Assembly (NCBI GenBank): GCA_945897475.1
Contig: CAMDFL010000023.1
Coordinates: 1-40,275, forward strand
Reading direction: 5' to 3'
Length of the DNA: 40,275 nucleotides
DNA from: Bordetella parapertussis
GTDB taxonomy: Bacteria > Pseudomonadota > Gammaproteobacteria > Burkholderiales > SG8-39
The position numbers were made by a program, and so were the translations under genes. Positions within the stretch are counted from its first letter, which is position 1; every line of letters begins with the position of its first letter. Below, one piece after another: positions 32,574-40,275 of the stretch. The notes beneath the pieces were generated by a model. The model saw nothing but the letters and a program-made list of their open reading frames with translations, had not been told where the DNA came from and did no database searches.

Positions 32574-33384
32574 ATGACAACACAACGATTCCAGCAACTC
32601 GCCCACTGGGGCGAATACACGGCGGTGGCGGAAAACGGGCGCCTGGTGCACTGCGAGCCGTTTGTGCACGACCCCGAGCCGTCGCCGATGCTGGGTCCAA
32701 TACCAGGCATGGCCTATTCACCGACGCGCATCCAGAGGCTGGCAGTGCGCAAGTCGTGGCTCGCAAAACGCGCGCGCGCAGTGAGCGTGGTGACGCAGGT
32801 ATCTTTGGTGGATCTTACGGCTGGTCTTCAGCCGGACGCTTTCATCATGCGCGCACCCAGGTACGGCGATTCCTGTTTGCCGGCGGCGGCTGCACCGACC
32901 AGGTGGGCAATTACAGCTGGGGCGCGGCGCAATTCATACTGCCGCATGTCATCGGCACCTACGAGCCGGTATCCGGACGTGTCACCGATTGGGCGAGCGT
33001 CGCCGCCAACACGCGCCTGATCCTCGCCTTCGGCGGTCTCGCGTTGAAGAACGGCCAGATCGCCTCGGGCGGTGCCGGCGAACATTCGATGGGTAAATGG
33101 CTGCACACGGCGCGCGAACGCGGCATCGAGTTTGTGGTGATCAGTCCGACGCGCGCCGATGCGCCGGCTTTCCTGGATGCGCATTGGATACCGATACGTC
33201 CTAATACCGATACTGCGCTGATGCTCGCCCTGGCGCACACGCTGCTTGCCGCGAACCGGCACGATGCGGGCTTTCTCGAACGCCACTGCACCGGTTTTGA
33301 TGCATTCCGGCGTTATCTAACCGGTGAAGCCGATGGCGTGGCCAAGACTGCTGCATGGGCAGCGGTTATTTGCGGCATGAATGA
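32574..33384 (+). pseudogene. Truncated, frameshifted second copy of the molybdopterin oxidoreductase
   Basis: The first frame reads MTTQRFQQLAHWGEYTAVAE up to AVRKSWLAKR, matching the intact protein at 24703-27024 from its first residue. About 30 codons are then missing and the frame shifts. The next frame continues ERGDAGIFGGSYGWSSAGRF through WIPIRPNTDTALML to AAVICGMN, where similarity stops at about residue 310 of 773. The rest of the gene is absent. The remaining piece resembles the intact copy closely but not identically, so it is an old paralog. It cannot encode a working enzyme. Confidence 0.88.
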
Positions 33385-33522
33385 GGTCTCGATGTTTCGA
33401 CGGTTGGCAGTCGGTGCCGTTAATATACCCTCCATATACCGCCCAGGGCCTTATTCAAGAGCCACGCAGTGCATGTTCAAACAGACTCGAATGCCACGTT
33501 ATTTGCCATTGAGGTCGTCGCG

Positions 33523-34833
33523 ATGCTGAACACGGAACAGAACGAACTGATCACCCGCATCGGTCCGGGCACGCCGGGCGGGAATCTCATGCGCTGCTAC
33601 TGGCAGCCGGCGGCGCTGTCGCGCGAACTCAAGGACGACGAACCCCTGGCGGTCACCCTGCTGGGCGAGGCGCTGGTGATGTTCCGCGACGGCAAGGGCT
33701 GGCCTCAGCTGATCGGCCGCGCCTGCCCTCACCGTGCAACCGACCTTACCTACGCCCGCGTCGAGAGCGGCGGCTTGCGCTGCATCTATCACGGCTGGTT
33801 GATGGACGGCCGCGGGCGCTGCGTGCATCAACCCTCCGAGCCGGCCGGTTCGGCATTCAAGGACGCGCAACTCACCGCCGCCTATCCCTGCCACGAAGCC
33901 GGAGGGCTGATCCTCGCCTACATGGGCGGGGGCGAGCCGCCGGTGCTCCCCGGATTTCATTTCCTGTCGGCGCCGGAGAGCCAGACATTCGTGATGAAGG
34001 TGCATCACGAATGCAGTTACCTGCAGTCCAACGAAGGCAACATCGACCCGCAACACCTCTCCTTCCTGCACCGCTTCCTGCGCGATGGAGTTCCAGGCAG
34101 CCGCCGCTCGTCGGACGCGCTAAACGAGATCGTGTCGAACGACCCGGCGCCGGAGATCCGTGTGGACGAGACGGCGTACGGGCTGCGCATCAGCACCGCG
34201 AGAGCACACAAGCCGGGCTCGCGCTGGGTGCGGATTACGAATTTCGTCATGCCCAACGGCTCGGCGATTCACGGCAGCCCGGTCACCAACCCGCGCACCG
34301 ACCCGGTCCCGGAAAACTGCGCGTATCAGATAAACTGGCATGTGCCGATCGACGACGGGAATCACTGGAAGTACGTGGTCGCACACCGCTTCGACGGCCC
34401 TGTCGACACGCCATTCATGCTGTCCGCTTTTACCGAAGTGGGGTCCGACTTCACGGTGGCGTACAACCGGGAGAACCGCTACCGGCAGAATCGCGCCGAA
34501 ATGAAGTCGCAAAGCTTTGCCGGCCTCGGGCCCAATTTCTTCGTTCACGACAAATGCGCGACCGAGAGCCAGGGCGTGATCATGGACCGATCGAACGAGC
34601 ACCTTGTAACGACCGATCGCGCCATTATGAGGATGCGCAAGCAGCTCCTGGAGGCGGTCCAGGCCGTGCAGGCCGGCCACGAACCCTTGATGGTGGAACG
34701 CGACGGCGCACCGCCCGCTTTGGCTGAGCTGACGGTCTTGTCGACCGAGGTTGCCGACGATGTCGAGCTCTCCGCCGACTGGTGGCGCCCCTATTTCGAG
34801 GGGAACCGGCCGAAGCCAAAGCCGCCAAAGTAA
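33523..34833 (+). CDS. Rieske-type aromatic ring-hydroxylating oxygenase alpha subunit (phthalate 4,5-dioxygenase-like)
   Basis: The protein has 436 residues. The Rieske [2Fe-2S] site is CPH (Cys68, His70) and CIYH (Cys87, His90). The catalytic domain holds the mononuclear iron motif NEGNIDPQHLSFLHR. The N-terminus GPGTPGGNLMRCYWQPAALS resembles oxygenases of the phthalate 4,5-dioxygenase group, which need only a separate ferredoxin-reductase. No reductase gene is in the window. GAGG precedes ATG 33523; the frame from 33469 is longer but unsupported. It follows the molybdoenzyme remnant and precedes a Bug gene by about 70 bp, so import and oxidation may be linked. Confidence 0.92.
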   Translation: MLNTEQNELITRIGPGTPGGNLMRCYWQPAALSRELKDDEPLAVTLLGEALVMFRDGKGWPQLIGRACPHRATDLTYARVESGGLRCIYHGWLMDGRGRCVHQPSEPAGSAFKDAQLTAAYPCHEAGGLILAYMGGGEPPVLPGFHFLSAPESQTFVMKVHHECSYLQSNEGNIDPQHLSFLHRFLRDGVPGSRRSSDALNEIVSNDPAPEIRVDETAYGLRISTARAHKPGSRWVRITNFVMPNGSAIHGSPVTNPRTDPVPENCAYQINWHVPIDDGNHWKYVVAHRFDGPVDTPFMLSAFTEVGSDFTVAYNRENRYRQNRAEMKSQSFAGLGPNFFVHDKCATESQGVIMDRSNEHLVTTDRAIMRMRKQLLEAVQAVQAGHEPLMVERDGAPPALAELTVLSTEVADDVELSADWWRPYFEGNRPKPKPPK

Positions 34834-34902
34834 ATCGACCGGCAACCTAAATCGTATTTGCGAACCGCGCTAAGATTGGCGCAATGGGAGCAAGGAGGAG
34901 CG

Positions 34903-35874
34903 ATGCGAGTTCGACTCACGATACTGCTGGTTCTGGCGTGCGCTGTGCTGCACGCGGCGGGCGCGAATGCTCAAGGGTCTTACCCGACGAAGCCGATCCG
35001 CTTCATCATTCCGTACGGGCCCGGCGGCACGCCTGACAGCATCGCGCGCGCGGTGTCGCAGCACCTCGCCGAGCGGCTGGGGCAGCCGGTGCTGCTCGAC
35101 AACCGGCCCGGCGCGGCGCAGGCGATCGCAATCGAAGCGGCAGCAAAGGCGCCGCCCGACGGGCATACACTGCTGATGGGCACGATGTCGGGTCTGGTGC
35201 TGATGACCGCCGCCCGCAAGAGCCTGCCCTACGATCCGTTCAAGGACATCGCCTCGGTGACGTTGCTGATGGCGACGCCGTTCTTCATCAGCGTCCACCC
35301 GTCAATCCCGGTCAATACCATCCACGAGTTCATCGCCTACGCGCGGGCGAATCCCGGCAAGCTCTTCTACGCGTCGGCCGGCACCGGCAGCGGCCACCAC
35401 CTGGTGACTCAGCTCTTCAAGACGCGCACCGGGTCCGACATGGTGCACGTGCCGTTCAAGACCAACCAGCAGGGGCAGCTCGACCTGGTAGCGGGGCAGG
35501 TGCAGGTGATGTTCGAGGGCCCGGGCATCCTGCCCTTCGGCAGGAGCGGGAAACTCAAAATCCTCGCCGCCACCAGTGCAAAGCGCGCGGCCGCAGCGCC
35601 CGACCTGGTCACGCTGAACGAGACAGTGCTGCCAGGCTTCGACGTCGCAACCTGGTTCGGGCTGTCGGTGCCCGCCGGCGTGCCGCGGCCCATCATCGAC
35701 CGGCTGAACCGCGAAACGGTTGCGCTGCTGCGCATGCCCGCGACGGTGGAGAAGTTCTCGGGCACCGGCATGGAGTTCCTGCCGGGCACGCCCGAGGAGA
35801 TGAGCGAGCGCATCCGCGCCGAATTCCCGCTCTGGAGCAAAGTGATGCGCGCAGCGGGAATCGAGCCTGAATAA
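34903..35874 (+). CDS. Bug/TctC-family periplasmic substrate-binding protein 3
   Basis: The protein has 323 residues with signal peptide MRVRLTILLVLACAVLHAAG (cut after ANA), then YPTKPIRFIIPYGPGGTPDS with the intact PGG loop, LLDNRPGAAQAIAIEAAAK, DGHTLLMGTMSGL and a C-terminus FPLWSKVMRAAGIEPE. AAGGAGGAG precedes ATG 34903. It is a close paralog of Bug 5 (37512), sharing GTMSGL and KSLPYDPFKD. It probably forms an operon with the Rieske oxygenase, hinting at an aromatic acid ligand. Confidence 0.93.
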   Translation: MRVRLTILLVLACAVLHAAGANAQGSYPTKPIRFIIPYGPGGTPDSIARAVSQHLAERLGQPVLLDNRPGAAQAIAIEAAAKAPPDGHTLLMGTMSGLVLMTAARKSLPYDPFKDIASVTLLMATPFFISVHPSIPVNTIHEFIAYARANPGKLFYASAGTGSGHHLVTQLFKTRTGSDMVHVPFKTNQQGQLDLVAGQVQVMFEGPGILPFGRSGKLKILAATSAKRAAAAPDLVTLNETVLPGFDVATWFGLSVPAGVPRPIIDRLNRETVALLRMPATVEKFSGTGMEFLPGTPEEMSERIRAEFPLWSKVMRAAGIEPE

Positions 35875-35885
35875 AAGCCAGGCCG

Positions 35886-36083
35886 TCACTCCAGTAACCA
35901 CCGAACGCGTATCGGGCGATACATGCGCCAAATATAGATCAAGCAGGTCGATGCGCCCGCAGGAATGAGCACGTGGCGCACCGCGAGCGCGATCCGCTCC
36001 TTGGGTTCCTTCCACGGGTAGATGCTCACTTCGGCCTTGGGCGCGAGCATCGCGGCTTCCCGCTGGAACGGCGCATTCTCTAG
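35886..36083 (-). pseudogene. C-terminal remnant of an alpha/beta hydrolase
   Basis: The minus strand reads LENAPFQREAAMLAPKAEVS then IYPWKEPKERIALAVRHV, like the end of alpha/beta-fold hydrolases (APNAEVxxYPWKEPxERI). The following residues (LIPAGASTCLIYIWR) do not belong, and the N-terminal body is missing. Low to moderate certainty. Confidence 0.45.
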
Positions 36084-36158
36084 TGGTCGCCTGGTCGCCT
36101 GCCATTTCCACGCGCCGGTGCTAATCTGCGTCCGGAAAAATTCAGCGGGAGGAAGGCC

Positions 36159-37136
36159 ATGAAATTCACCATAAAATTCGCCGCACTCATTGCATTGCTC
36201 GCACTATCGTTCGCAACAAGCGCGCAGCAGTACCCCACCAAGCCGATTCGCCTGGTGATCCCGTATCCGCCCGGCGGTGTGGACATCACGGCGCGGCTGC
36301 TCATGCCCACGCTGGAAAAGGAGCTGGGCCAGCCTTTTGTCATCGACTACCGGCCGGGTGCGTCGGGCGTTATCGGCGTGGACAACATCGCCAAGTCGAC
36401 GGCGGATGGTTATTCGCTCTTGATGGCCGTGGCTTTCAGTTGGGTCCTCCAGCCGGCCGTGCGCAAGGTGGCGCCGTATGACCCGGTCAAAGACTTCACG
36501 CCCATTTCCCTGGTGATCGAGCCGCTCGGGGTGATCGTCGCGAACAACAATTTTCCGCCCAACAACCTCACCGAGATGATCGCGTGGACGCGCGCGAATC
36601 CGGGCAAGGCAGCCTGGGCGACCTCAGGCATCGGCAGCTCATGGCATATCAACAGCGAGATGGCCAAGAAGCTCGGTAAGTTCGACGTGCTGCACACGCC
36701 CTTCCAGGGCTTCGGACCGATGTTCCCCGCGGTGATGAACGGCCAGATCCAGATGGGGCTGTTCGCCTACACCAGCATCTTTCCACTGATCGCCGGCGGC
36801 AAGGTCAAACTGCTGGGCATGATGACTACGGAGGGACCGCTCAAGGCGGTGGCGCTGCCCGGGGTGCAGTCACTCAGCGAGGTCGCCGCGGTGCCGCAGT
36901 TCGTCTCCGATTGGATCGGTGTCGCGGGCCCGGCCGGACTGCCCGCACCCATCGTACAACGCCTGAACGCCGCCCTGGTGAAGGCCGCGGCGGGGCCTGA
37001 ATTTGTCGAACGCTCGACGCGCGAGAAGGCGCTGATTGTCGCCGGCACGCCGGAGCAGCTCGCCCAACGAGTGCGCACGGACTTCGCCCTCTCGCAGCGG
37101 TTGGTGAAGGAAGTCGGCATCGCGCTTGACGAATAG
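36159..37136 (+). CDS. Bug/TctC-family periplasmic substrate-binding protein 4
   Basis: The protein has 325 residues with a signal peptide (MKFTIKFAALIALLALSFAT, cut after SAQ), then YPTKPIRLVIPYPPGGVDIT. The first loop lacks one residue relative to the usual PPGGxxD. Later motifs are DGYSLLMAVAFSWVLQP, WATSGIGSSWHINSEMAKKL and GQIQMGLFAY. GGAGGAAG precedes the ATG. It is more distant from the other Bug proteins here, so it probably has a different ligand. Confidence 0.92.
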   Translation: MKFTIKFAALIALLALSFATSAQQYPTKPIRLVIPYPPGGVDITARLLMPTLEKELGQPFVIDYRPGASGVIGVDNIAKSTADGYSLLMAVAFSWVLQPAVRKVAPYDPVKDFTPISLVIEPLGVIVANNNFPPNNLTEMIAWTRANPGKAAWATSGIGSSWHINSEMAKKLGKFDVLHTPFQGFGPMFPAVMNGQIQMGLFAYTSIFPLIAGGKVKLLGMMTTEGPLKAVALPGVQSLSEVAAVPQFVSDWIGVAGPAGLPAPIVQRLNAALVKAAAGPEFVERSTREKALIVAGTPEQLAQRVRTDFALSQRLVKEVGIALDE

Positions 37137-37294
37137 GCGCAGGCGGCCGGGCCTGGCGACAAGGGTGAGCCAGAGCTACCGTTACGGACTGCCCAAGGTG
37201 ATGGCCGCGATGTCGCGGGTGTCGGCGGGCCGACCGGATCAAAACTGGCCGGGTCGTCGGACAACATATTTAGGAGGCGACATGCGCGAGATAA

Positions 37295-37438
37295 CTGATA
37301 GTCAAATCGAACCCGAGCTGAACGTATGGCGGCAGCTGAATTTCTCCAATGGGCCATGTTTTGGACTTTTGAAAAACGTACATCATCGATTATGTTCAAT
37401 ACTCAGGTTTGCCCATGCCCGAATTCGGTTTTAATGAG
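37295..37438. mobile_element. IS91-like end repeat, copy 2
   Basis: It starts CTGATAGTCAAATCGAACCC, like copy 1, and matches it for about 140 bp including GTTTGCC(C/G)ATGCCCGA and TTAATG. Compared with copy 3 it diverges immediately after CGATTATG. It lies in the 375-bp gap between Bug 4 and Bug 5, which holds no gene. Confidence 0.65.
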
Positions 37439-37511
37439 CTTTCGCGGTGGTGTGGTCGATGAAATTATCTAGTATTTATTCCATTATTAAATAAAAAACG
37501 TGGGGTAAGCA

Positions 37512-38498
37512 ATGCCAATAAATGGACAAGTTATTTTATTTTTGTTAATTGTTGGATTGCATGCAATTTCAGGCGCCGCGCACGCGCAAGGCGCAGCGGC
37601 GGTCTATCCCGTCAAGCCGGTACGATTCATTCTCCCCTATGCCGCCGGTGGCATGCCTGATACCACGGCGCGAGCGCTCTCGCAGGACTTGTCGGTTCGG
37701 CTGGGCCAATCCGTGGTGATCGATAACCGCCCCGGCGCGGCCCAGGCGATCGCGTTGGACGCGGCCGCTAAGGCGCCCGCCGACGGCTACACCATGGTGA
37801 TGGGAACCATGTCGGGCCTGTTGTTTCTCACTGCTACGCGAAAATCGCTGCCCTACGATCCGTTCAAGGATTTATCCTCGGTTACGCTATTGATGAACAC
37901 GCCGTTTTTCGTCTCGGTGCACAACTCGCTGCCGGCCACCTCCATACAGGAGTTCCTCGCTTTGATGAAAGCGCAGCCAGGAAAATATTTCTATGCAACG
38001 CTGGGAGTTGGCAGCGGCCACCATCTGGTAACGGAGCTTTTCAAAATACGCACCGGAACGAATTTCGTGCATGTGCCCTTTAAAGGCGGGGTACAAGCGC
38101 ATGCCGATTTGATCGCAGGCCAGGTGCAAATCATGTTCGAAGGGCCCGGCCTCCTGAATCATGTGAAAAGCGGCAAGGTGCGCGTATTGGCCGCCACCAC
38201 CGCCAAACGCGCCGCGGTGATGCCCGAAGTCCCGACGCTCAATGAAACGATATTGCCAGGGTTCGATGTGGGCACTTGGTTCGGACTTTCAGTTCCCTCG
38301 GGCGTGCCGCGTCCCGTGGTTGACAAGCTCAACCGCGAGATGGTGGCGATACTGCGCTCGCCCGCGCAACTGGACCGATTTGCCGCGCAAGGCCTCGAGG
38401 GCATGGCGAGCACGCCCGAGGAAATGAGCGAACGCATCCGCGTCGAGTATCCGATATGGACCAAGGTGATGCGCTCGGCGGGCATAGAACCCGAATAG
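37512..38498 (+). CDS. Bug/TctC-family periplasmic substrate-binding protein 5
   Basis: The protein has 328 residues. Signal peptide MPINGQVILFLLIVGLHAIS (cut after AHAQG) is followed by YPVKPVRFILPYAAGGMPDT, the GTMSGL segment and the C-terminus YPIWTKVMRSAGIEPE. It is a close paralog of Bug 3. The first 60 bp of the gene are AT-rich with TTA and ATA codons, unlike the GC-rich remainder and the other Bug genes. The IS91-like end repeat stops about 70 bp upstream, so the start region may be of different origin. Confidence 0.92.
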   Translation: MPINGQVILFLLIVGLHAISGAAHAQGAAAVYPVKPVRFILPYAAGGMPDTTARALSQDLSVRLGQSVVIDNRPGAAQAIALDAAAKAPADGYTMVMGTMSGLLFLTATRKSLPYDPFKDLSSVTLLMNTPFFVSVHNSLPATSIQEFLALMKAQPGKYFYATLGVGSGHHLVTELFKIRTGTNFVHVPFKGGVQAHADLIAGQVQIMFEGPGLLNHVKSGKVRVLAATTAKRAAVMPEVPTLNETILPGFDVGTWFGLSVPSGVPRPVVDKLNREMVAILRSPAQLDRFAAQGLEGMASTPEEMSERIRVEYPIWTKVMRSAGIEPE

Positions 38499-38543
38499 CA
38501 CCCAAGCAATCATCATGTAAGCAAAATTCTCTGGGAGTGTGTA

Positions 38544-38654
38544 ATGAGCGTTCGAAAGAGAGTGTTGCCGTTGTTGTTGTGCGGCACGCTGGCTGGTGCG
38601 GCCGCGCAGGCGCAAACCTTTCCCACTAAACCGCTGCGTTACATCATTCCTTAA
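38544..38654 (+). pseudogene. Bug/TctC gene cut off after 36 codons
   Basis: GGGAG and ATG 38544 start a typical signal peptide (MSVRKRVLPLLLCGTLAGAA, AQAQ) and the first Bug strand TFPTKPLRYIIP, then TAA. Loop, binding domain and C-terminus are missing. The sequence beyond the break looks like another gene on the opposite strand, so the gene was cut by a deletion or rearrangement. Confidence 0.85.
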
Positions 38655-38659
38655 GCCGC

Positions 38660-38770
38660 GCAAAACCAGGTTATCCACTCCCATGCGGCAGGTGCCCACG
38701 GGGTGATAGGCGGCAAGGAGCAGCGCGGCACCCGCCCGGTGCTGGTAGTCACCCGAGTCATTCCGCTGAC
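38660..38770 (-). pseudogene. Possible scrap of a GMC oxidoreductase
   Basis: The minus strand reads AAYHPVGTCRMGVD then NLVLRGL. YHPVGTCRMG is the C-terminal signature of glucose-methanol-choline oxidoreductases. The residues before it (NDSGDYQHRAGAALLL) do not fit well and nothing else of the gene remains. It sits between the truncated Bug gene and Bug 6. Confidence 0.4.
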
Positions 38771-38775
38771 GCGGC

Positions 38776-39744
38776 TCATTCCGGATGGACTCCTGCGGCA
38801 CGCATGACCTTGGTCCACAGCGGGATCTCACTGCGCACCCGCGCCACAAGCTGATCGGGGGCGCCGGGCAACAGGTCGATATTGTCAGTCGCAAATTTCT
38901 CGATCGTTTCCTTGTTTCTCAGGAAGCTCACCGTTTCGCGGTTCAGCCGCTCGACAATCGGCCGCGGCAGATTGGCCGGCCCGGACAGGCCGAACCAGGC
39001 GTCAATATTGAATTCGGGGACGCCGGCTTCCGCCATCGTCGGTAGTTGGGGCATCGCACGGGCACGTTCGGGGCCGGTGATGGCGAGCGCGCGAAGCTTC
39101 CCGGACTGCGCCGGCGGGATGCTGGAAGTCGGGCCCTGGAAGGTCAACTGAATCTGCCCCGACAGAATATCCGGCATGAGCTGAGCCGATCCCTTATAAG
39201 GCACGTGCACCATGCTGATCCCGGTCCTGATGCTGAGCAGTTCCATGCCGAGGTGGTGCATGCTGCCCACGCCGATGGAACCGTAGTTGAGCTTGCCGGG
39301 ATTGGCCTTGGCGTAAGCAATCAGATCCTGCACGCTTCGCGCCGGCACTGACGGATGCACCAGCAGGTAGAACGGCGAACTGAACAAGGTGGTGATGTGA
39401 GTGAAGTCCTTGATCGGGTCGTAAGGAACACTCTTGTGCGTGCCCTGCACGAAAACCAGTCCAATCTGGCTGTTTTGCAACAGCGTGTAGCCATCGGGCT
39501 CGGCTTTCGCGACGGCATCATGGGCAATGATGTGACTTCCGCCCGGGCGGTTTTCCATGATGACCGGCACACCAAGACTTTGCGAGAGATGGCTGGACAG
39601 GCTGCGACCGAAGATATCGACCATTCCGCCTGCCGTGGTTCCCGTAAGAATGCGAATTGCGCGGTTCGGGTAGTCCTGCCCTGCGGCGGTGGCGCAATAC
39701 AGGAGTGCGCCGATCAGGGCGGATACGCTGTGTCGGGTGGGCAT
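38776..39744 (-). CDS. Bug/TctC-family periplasmic substrate-binding protein 6
   Basis: The protein has 322 residues with a signal peptide (MPTRHSVSALIGALLYCATA, cut after AGQ) and DYPNRAIRILTGTTAGGMVD, in which the usual PPGG is TAGG. DGYTLLQNSQIGL and a C-terminus IPLWTKVMRAAGVHPE follow. GAGG precedes the ATG. It is the only one of the four right-end Bug genes on the minus strand. The ligand is unknown. Confidence 0.92.
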   Translation of the reverse strand: MPTRHSVSALIGALLYCATAAGQDYPNRAIRILTGTTAGGMVDIFGRSLSSHLSQSLGVPVIMENRPGGSHIIAHDAVAKAEPDGYTLLQNSQIGLVFVQGTHKSVPYDPIKDFTHITTLFSSPFYLLVHPSVPARSVQDLIAYAKANPGKLNYGSIGVGSMHHLGMELLSIRTGISMVHVPYKGSAQLMPDILSGQIQLTFQGPTSSIPPAQSGKLRALAITGPERARAMPQLPTMAEAGVPEFNIDAWFGLSGPANLPRPIVERLNRETVSFLRNKETIEKFATDNIDLLPGAPDQLVARVRSEIPLWTKVMRAAGVHPE

Positions 39745-39916
39745 GGGTTATGTCCTCGTTGCGAAAGTGGCGTGATTGCCTGCGCGCAATGATATCGGGT
39801 GGTCATGGAGTCGGCAGGCACCACCCGCCAGCACAGAATCCAGACGCCTCCCCTCGATACCCGCTTCGTTATGGATCTGCCGGATGAACTCCAGCCCTGC
39901 TTCAACGGCTGGGCGA

Positions 39917-40018
39917 CTAATAGTCAAATCGAATCCGAACTGAACGTATGGCGGCAGCTAAATTTCTCCAAGGGGCCATGTTTTGGGCTTTTGAAAAAGC
40001 GCACATCATCGATTATGC
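39917..40018. mobile_element. IS91-like end repeat, copy 3, next to its transposase
   Basis: It starts CTAATAGTCAAATCG and runs to CGATTATG, where the stop codon of the minus-strand transposase (40015-40013) is embedded. This links the repeat to the 3' end of that transposase. The stretch 39745-39916 holds no gene I can assign. Confidence 0.7.
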
Positions 40019-40275
40019 GATGTCAGGAACCGGGTGGTAGGTATGCTCGTTTGACGGTTCCCCTGCCGCACATTCAGGCGCGACATGAGGCGGCCCTCGT
40101 GCAGGGATAAATCGTTTGGCCGGCGACCACAGGTTGAGGTGTTTGAGTATTCGCCGCACGACTGCAGGATCGTCAATTAACGCGATTACCTGCATTGGCC
40201 CTTTGCACTTGGGGCGTTCGAGCGGGTCAACTTCATAGACTTTGTAGATCAAGCTCGCCCAGGTCGAGGGAGCCC
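40013..40275 (-). CDS. IS91-like transposase, C-terminal part, continues beyond window
   Basis: The frame is open from the window edge to a TAA at 40015-40013. It reads STWASLIYKVYEVDPLERPK, CKGPMQVIALIDDP, AVVRRILKHLNLW and ends TYHPVPDIA. This is the C-terminal region of transposases of the IS91-like rolling-circle group (RxYEVDPLxCPxCxGxMRVIAxIDDPxVVxRIL). The first cysteine of the CPxC knuckle is arginine here. The Y2 catalytic domain lies outside the window, so intactness is unknown. Confidence 0.75.
   Translation of the reverse strand, partial: APSTWASLIYKVYEVDPLERPKCKGPMQVIALIDDPAVVRRILKHLNLWSPAKRFIPARGPPHVAPECAAGEPSNEHTYHPVPDIA

Noticed and set aside
39714-39916. Short frames upstream of Bug 6
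   Set aside because: No recognisable family; one minus-strand frame vaguely looks protein-like but cannot be assigned.

Overview
The window is GC-rich and looks like the chromosome of a betaproteobacterium of the Burkholderiales type (inference). The main reason is six complete Bug/TctC-type periplasmic binding proteins plus two broken ones, with no TctA/TctB membrane partner in view. The Dpp-type ABC operon, the CoxL-like molybdoenzyme, IclR and Lrp regulators, and the many short translationally coupled operons fit the same group. No rRNA, tRNA or cas gene was seen.

Left edge (1-3235): a partial AbiEii-like nucleotidyltransferase and its AbiEi-like antitoxin are on the minus strand, with an inverted-repeat operator candidate upstream. 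Next comes about 1.1 kb of non-coding DNA packed with palindromes. Its core alternates a conserved 35-36 bp repeat with slots of exactly 30 bp, and each slot holds a different palindrome. I know of no described element that looks like this, and it is the most unusual signal in the window. A copy of an end sequence from an IS91-like element follows.

Catabolic block (3236-34833): it starts with a dapA-like gene and a Bug gene. Then come a ThDP-dependent enzyme divergent from a CoxL-like molybdenum hydroxylase large subunit, a complete five-gene Dpp/Opp-type operon (binding protein, two permeases, two ATPases), and a plus-strand operon of CobW-like GTPase, dihydropyrimidinase-like amidohydrolase, and SsuC/SsuB-like permease and ATPase. 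Two THI5/NMT1-like binding proteins flank an IclR regulator. After these are an isochorismatase-fold hydrolase and a DMSO-reductase-family molybdoenzyme coupled to a 4,5-dihydroxyphthalate-decarboxylase-like protein. A second dapA-bug pair follows, in opposite orientation to the first. The block ends with a DUF6356-type protein, an Lrp regulator, an SDR with an abnormal active site, a DadA-like oxidase, a truncated second copy of the molybdoenzyme and a Rieske oxygenase alpha subunit. The mixture suggests uptake and stepwise breakdown of organic acids, amides and N-containing or aromatic rings. The actual substrate cannot be read from the sequence.

Right edge (34834-40275): four more Bug genes lie among gene scars (alpha/beta hydrolase tail, Bug gene cut after 36 codons, possible GMC oxidoreductase scrap) and two more copies of the IS91-like end repeat. 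The last copy abuts the 3' end of an IS91-like transposase that runs out of the window. The three end copies share one orientation and flank the accessory region, which suggests assembly and erosion by this element family.
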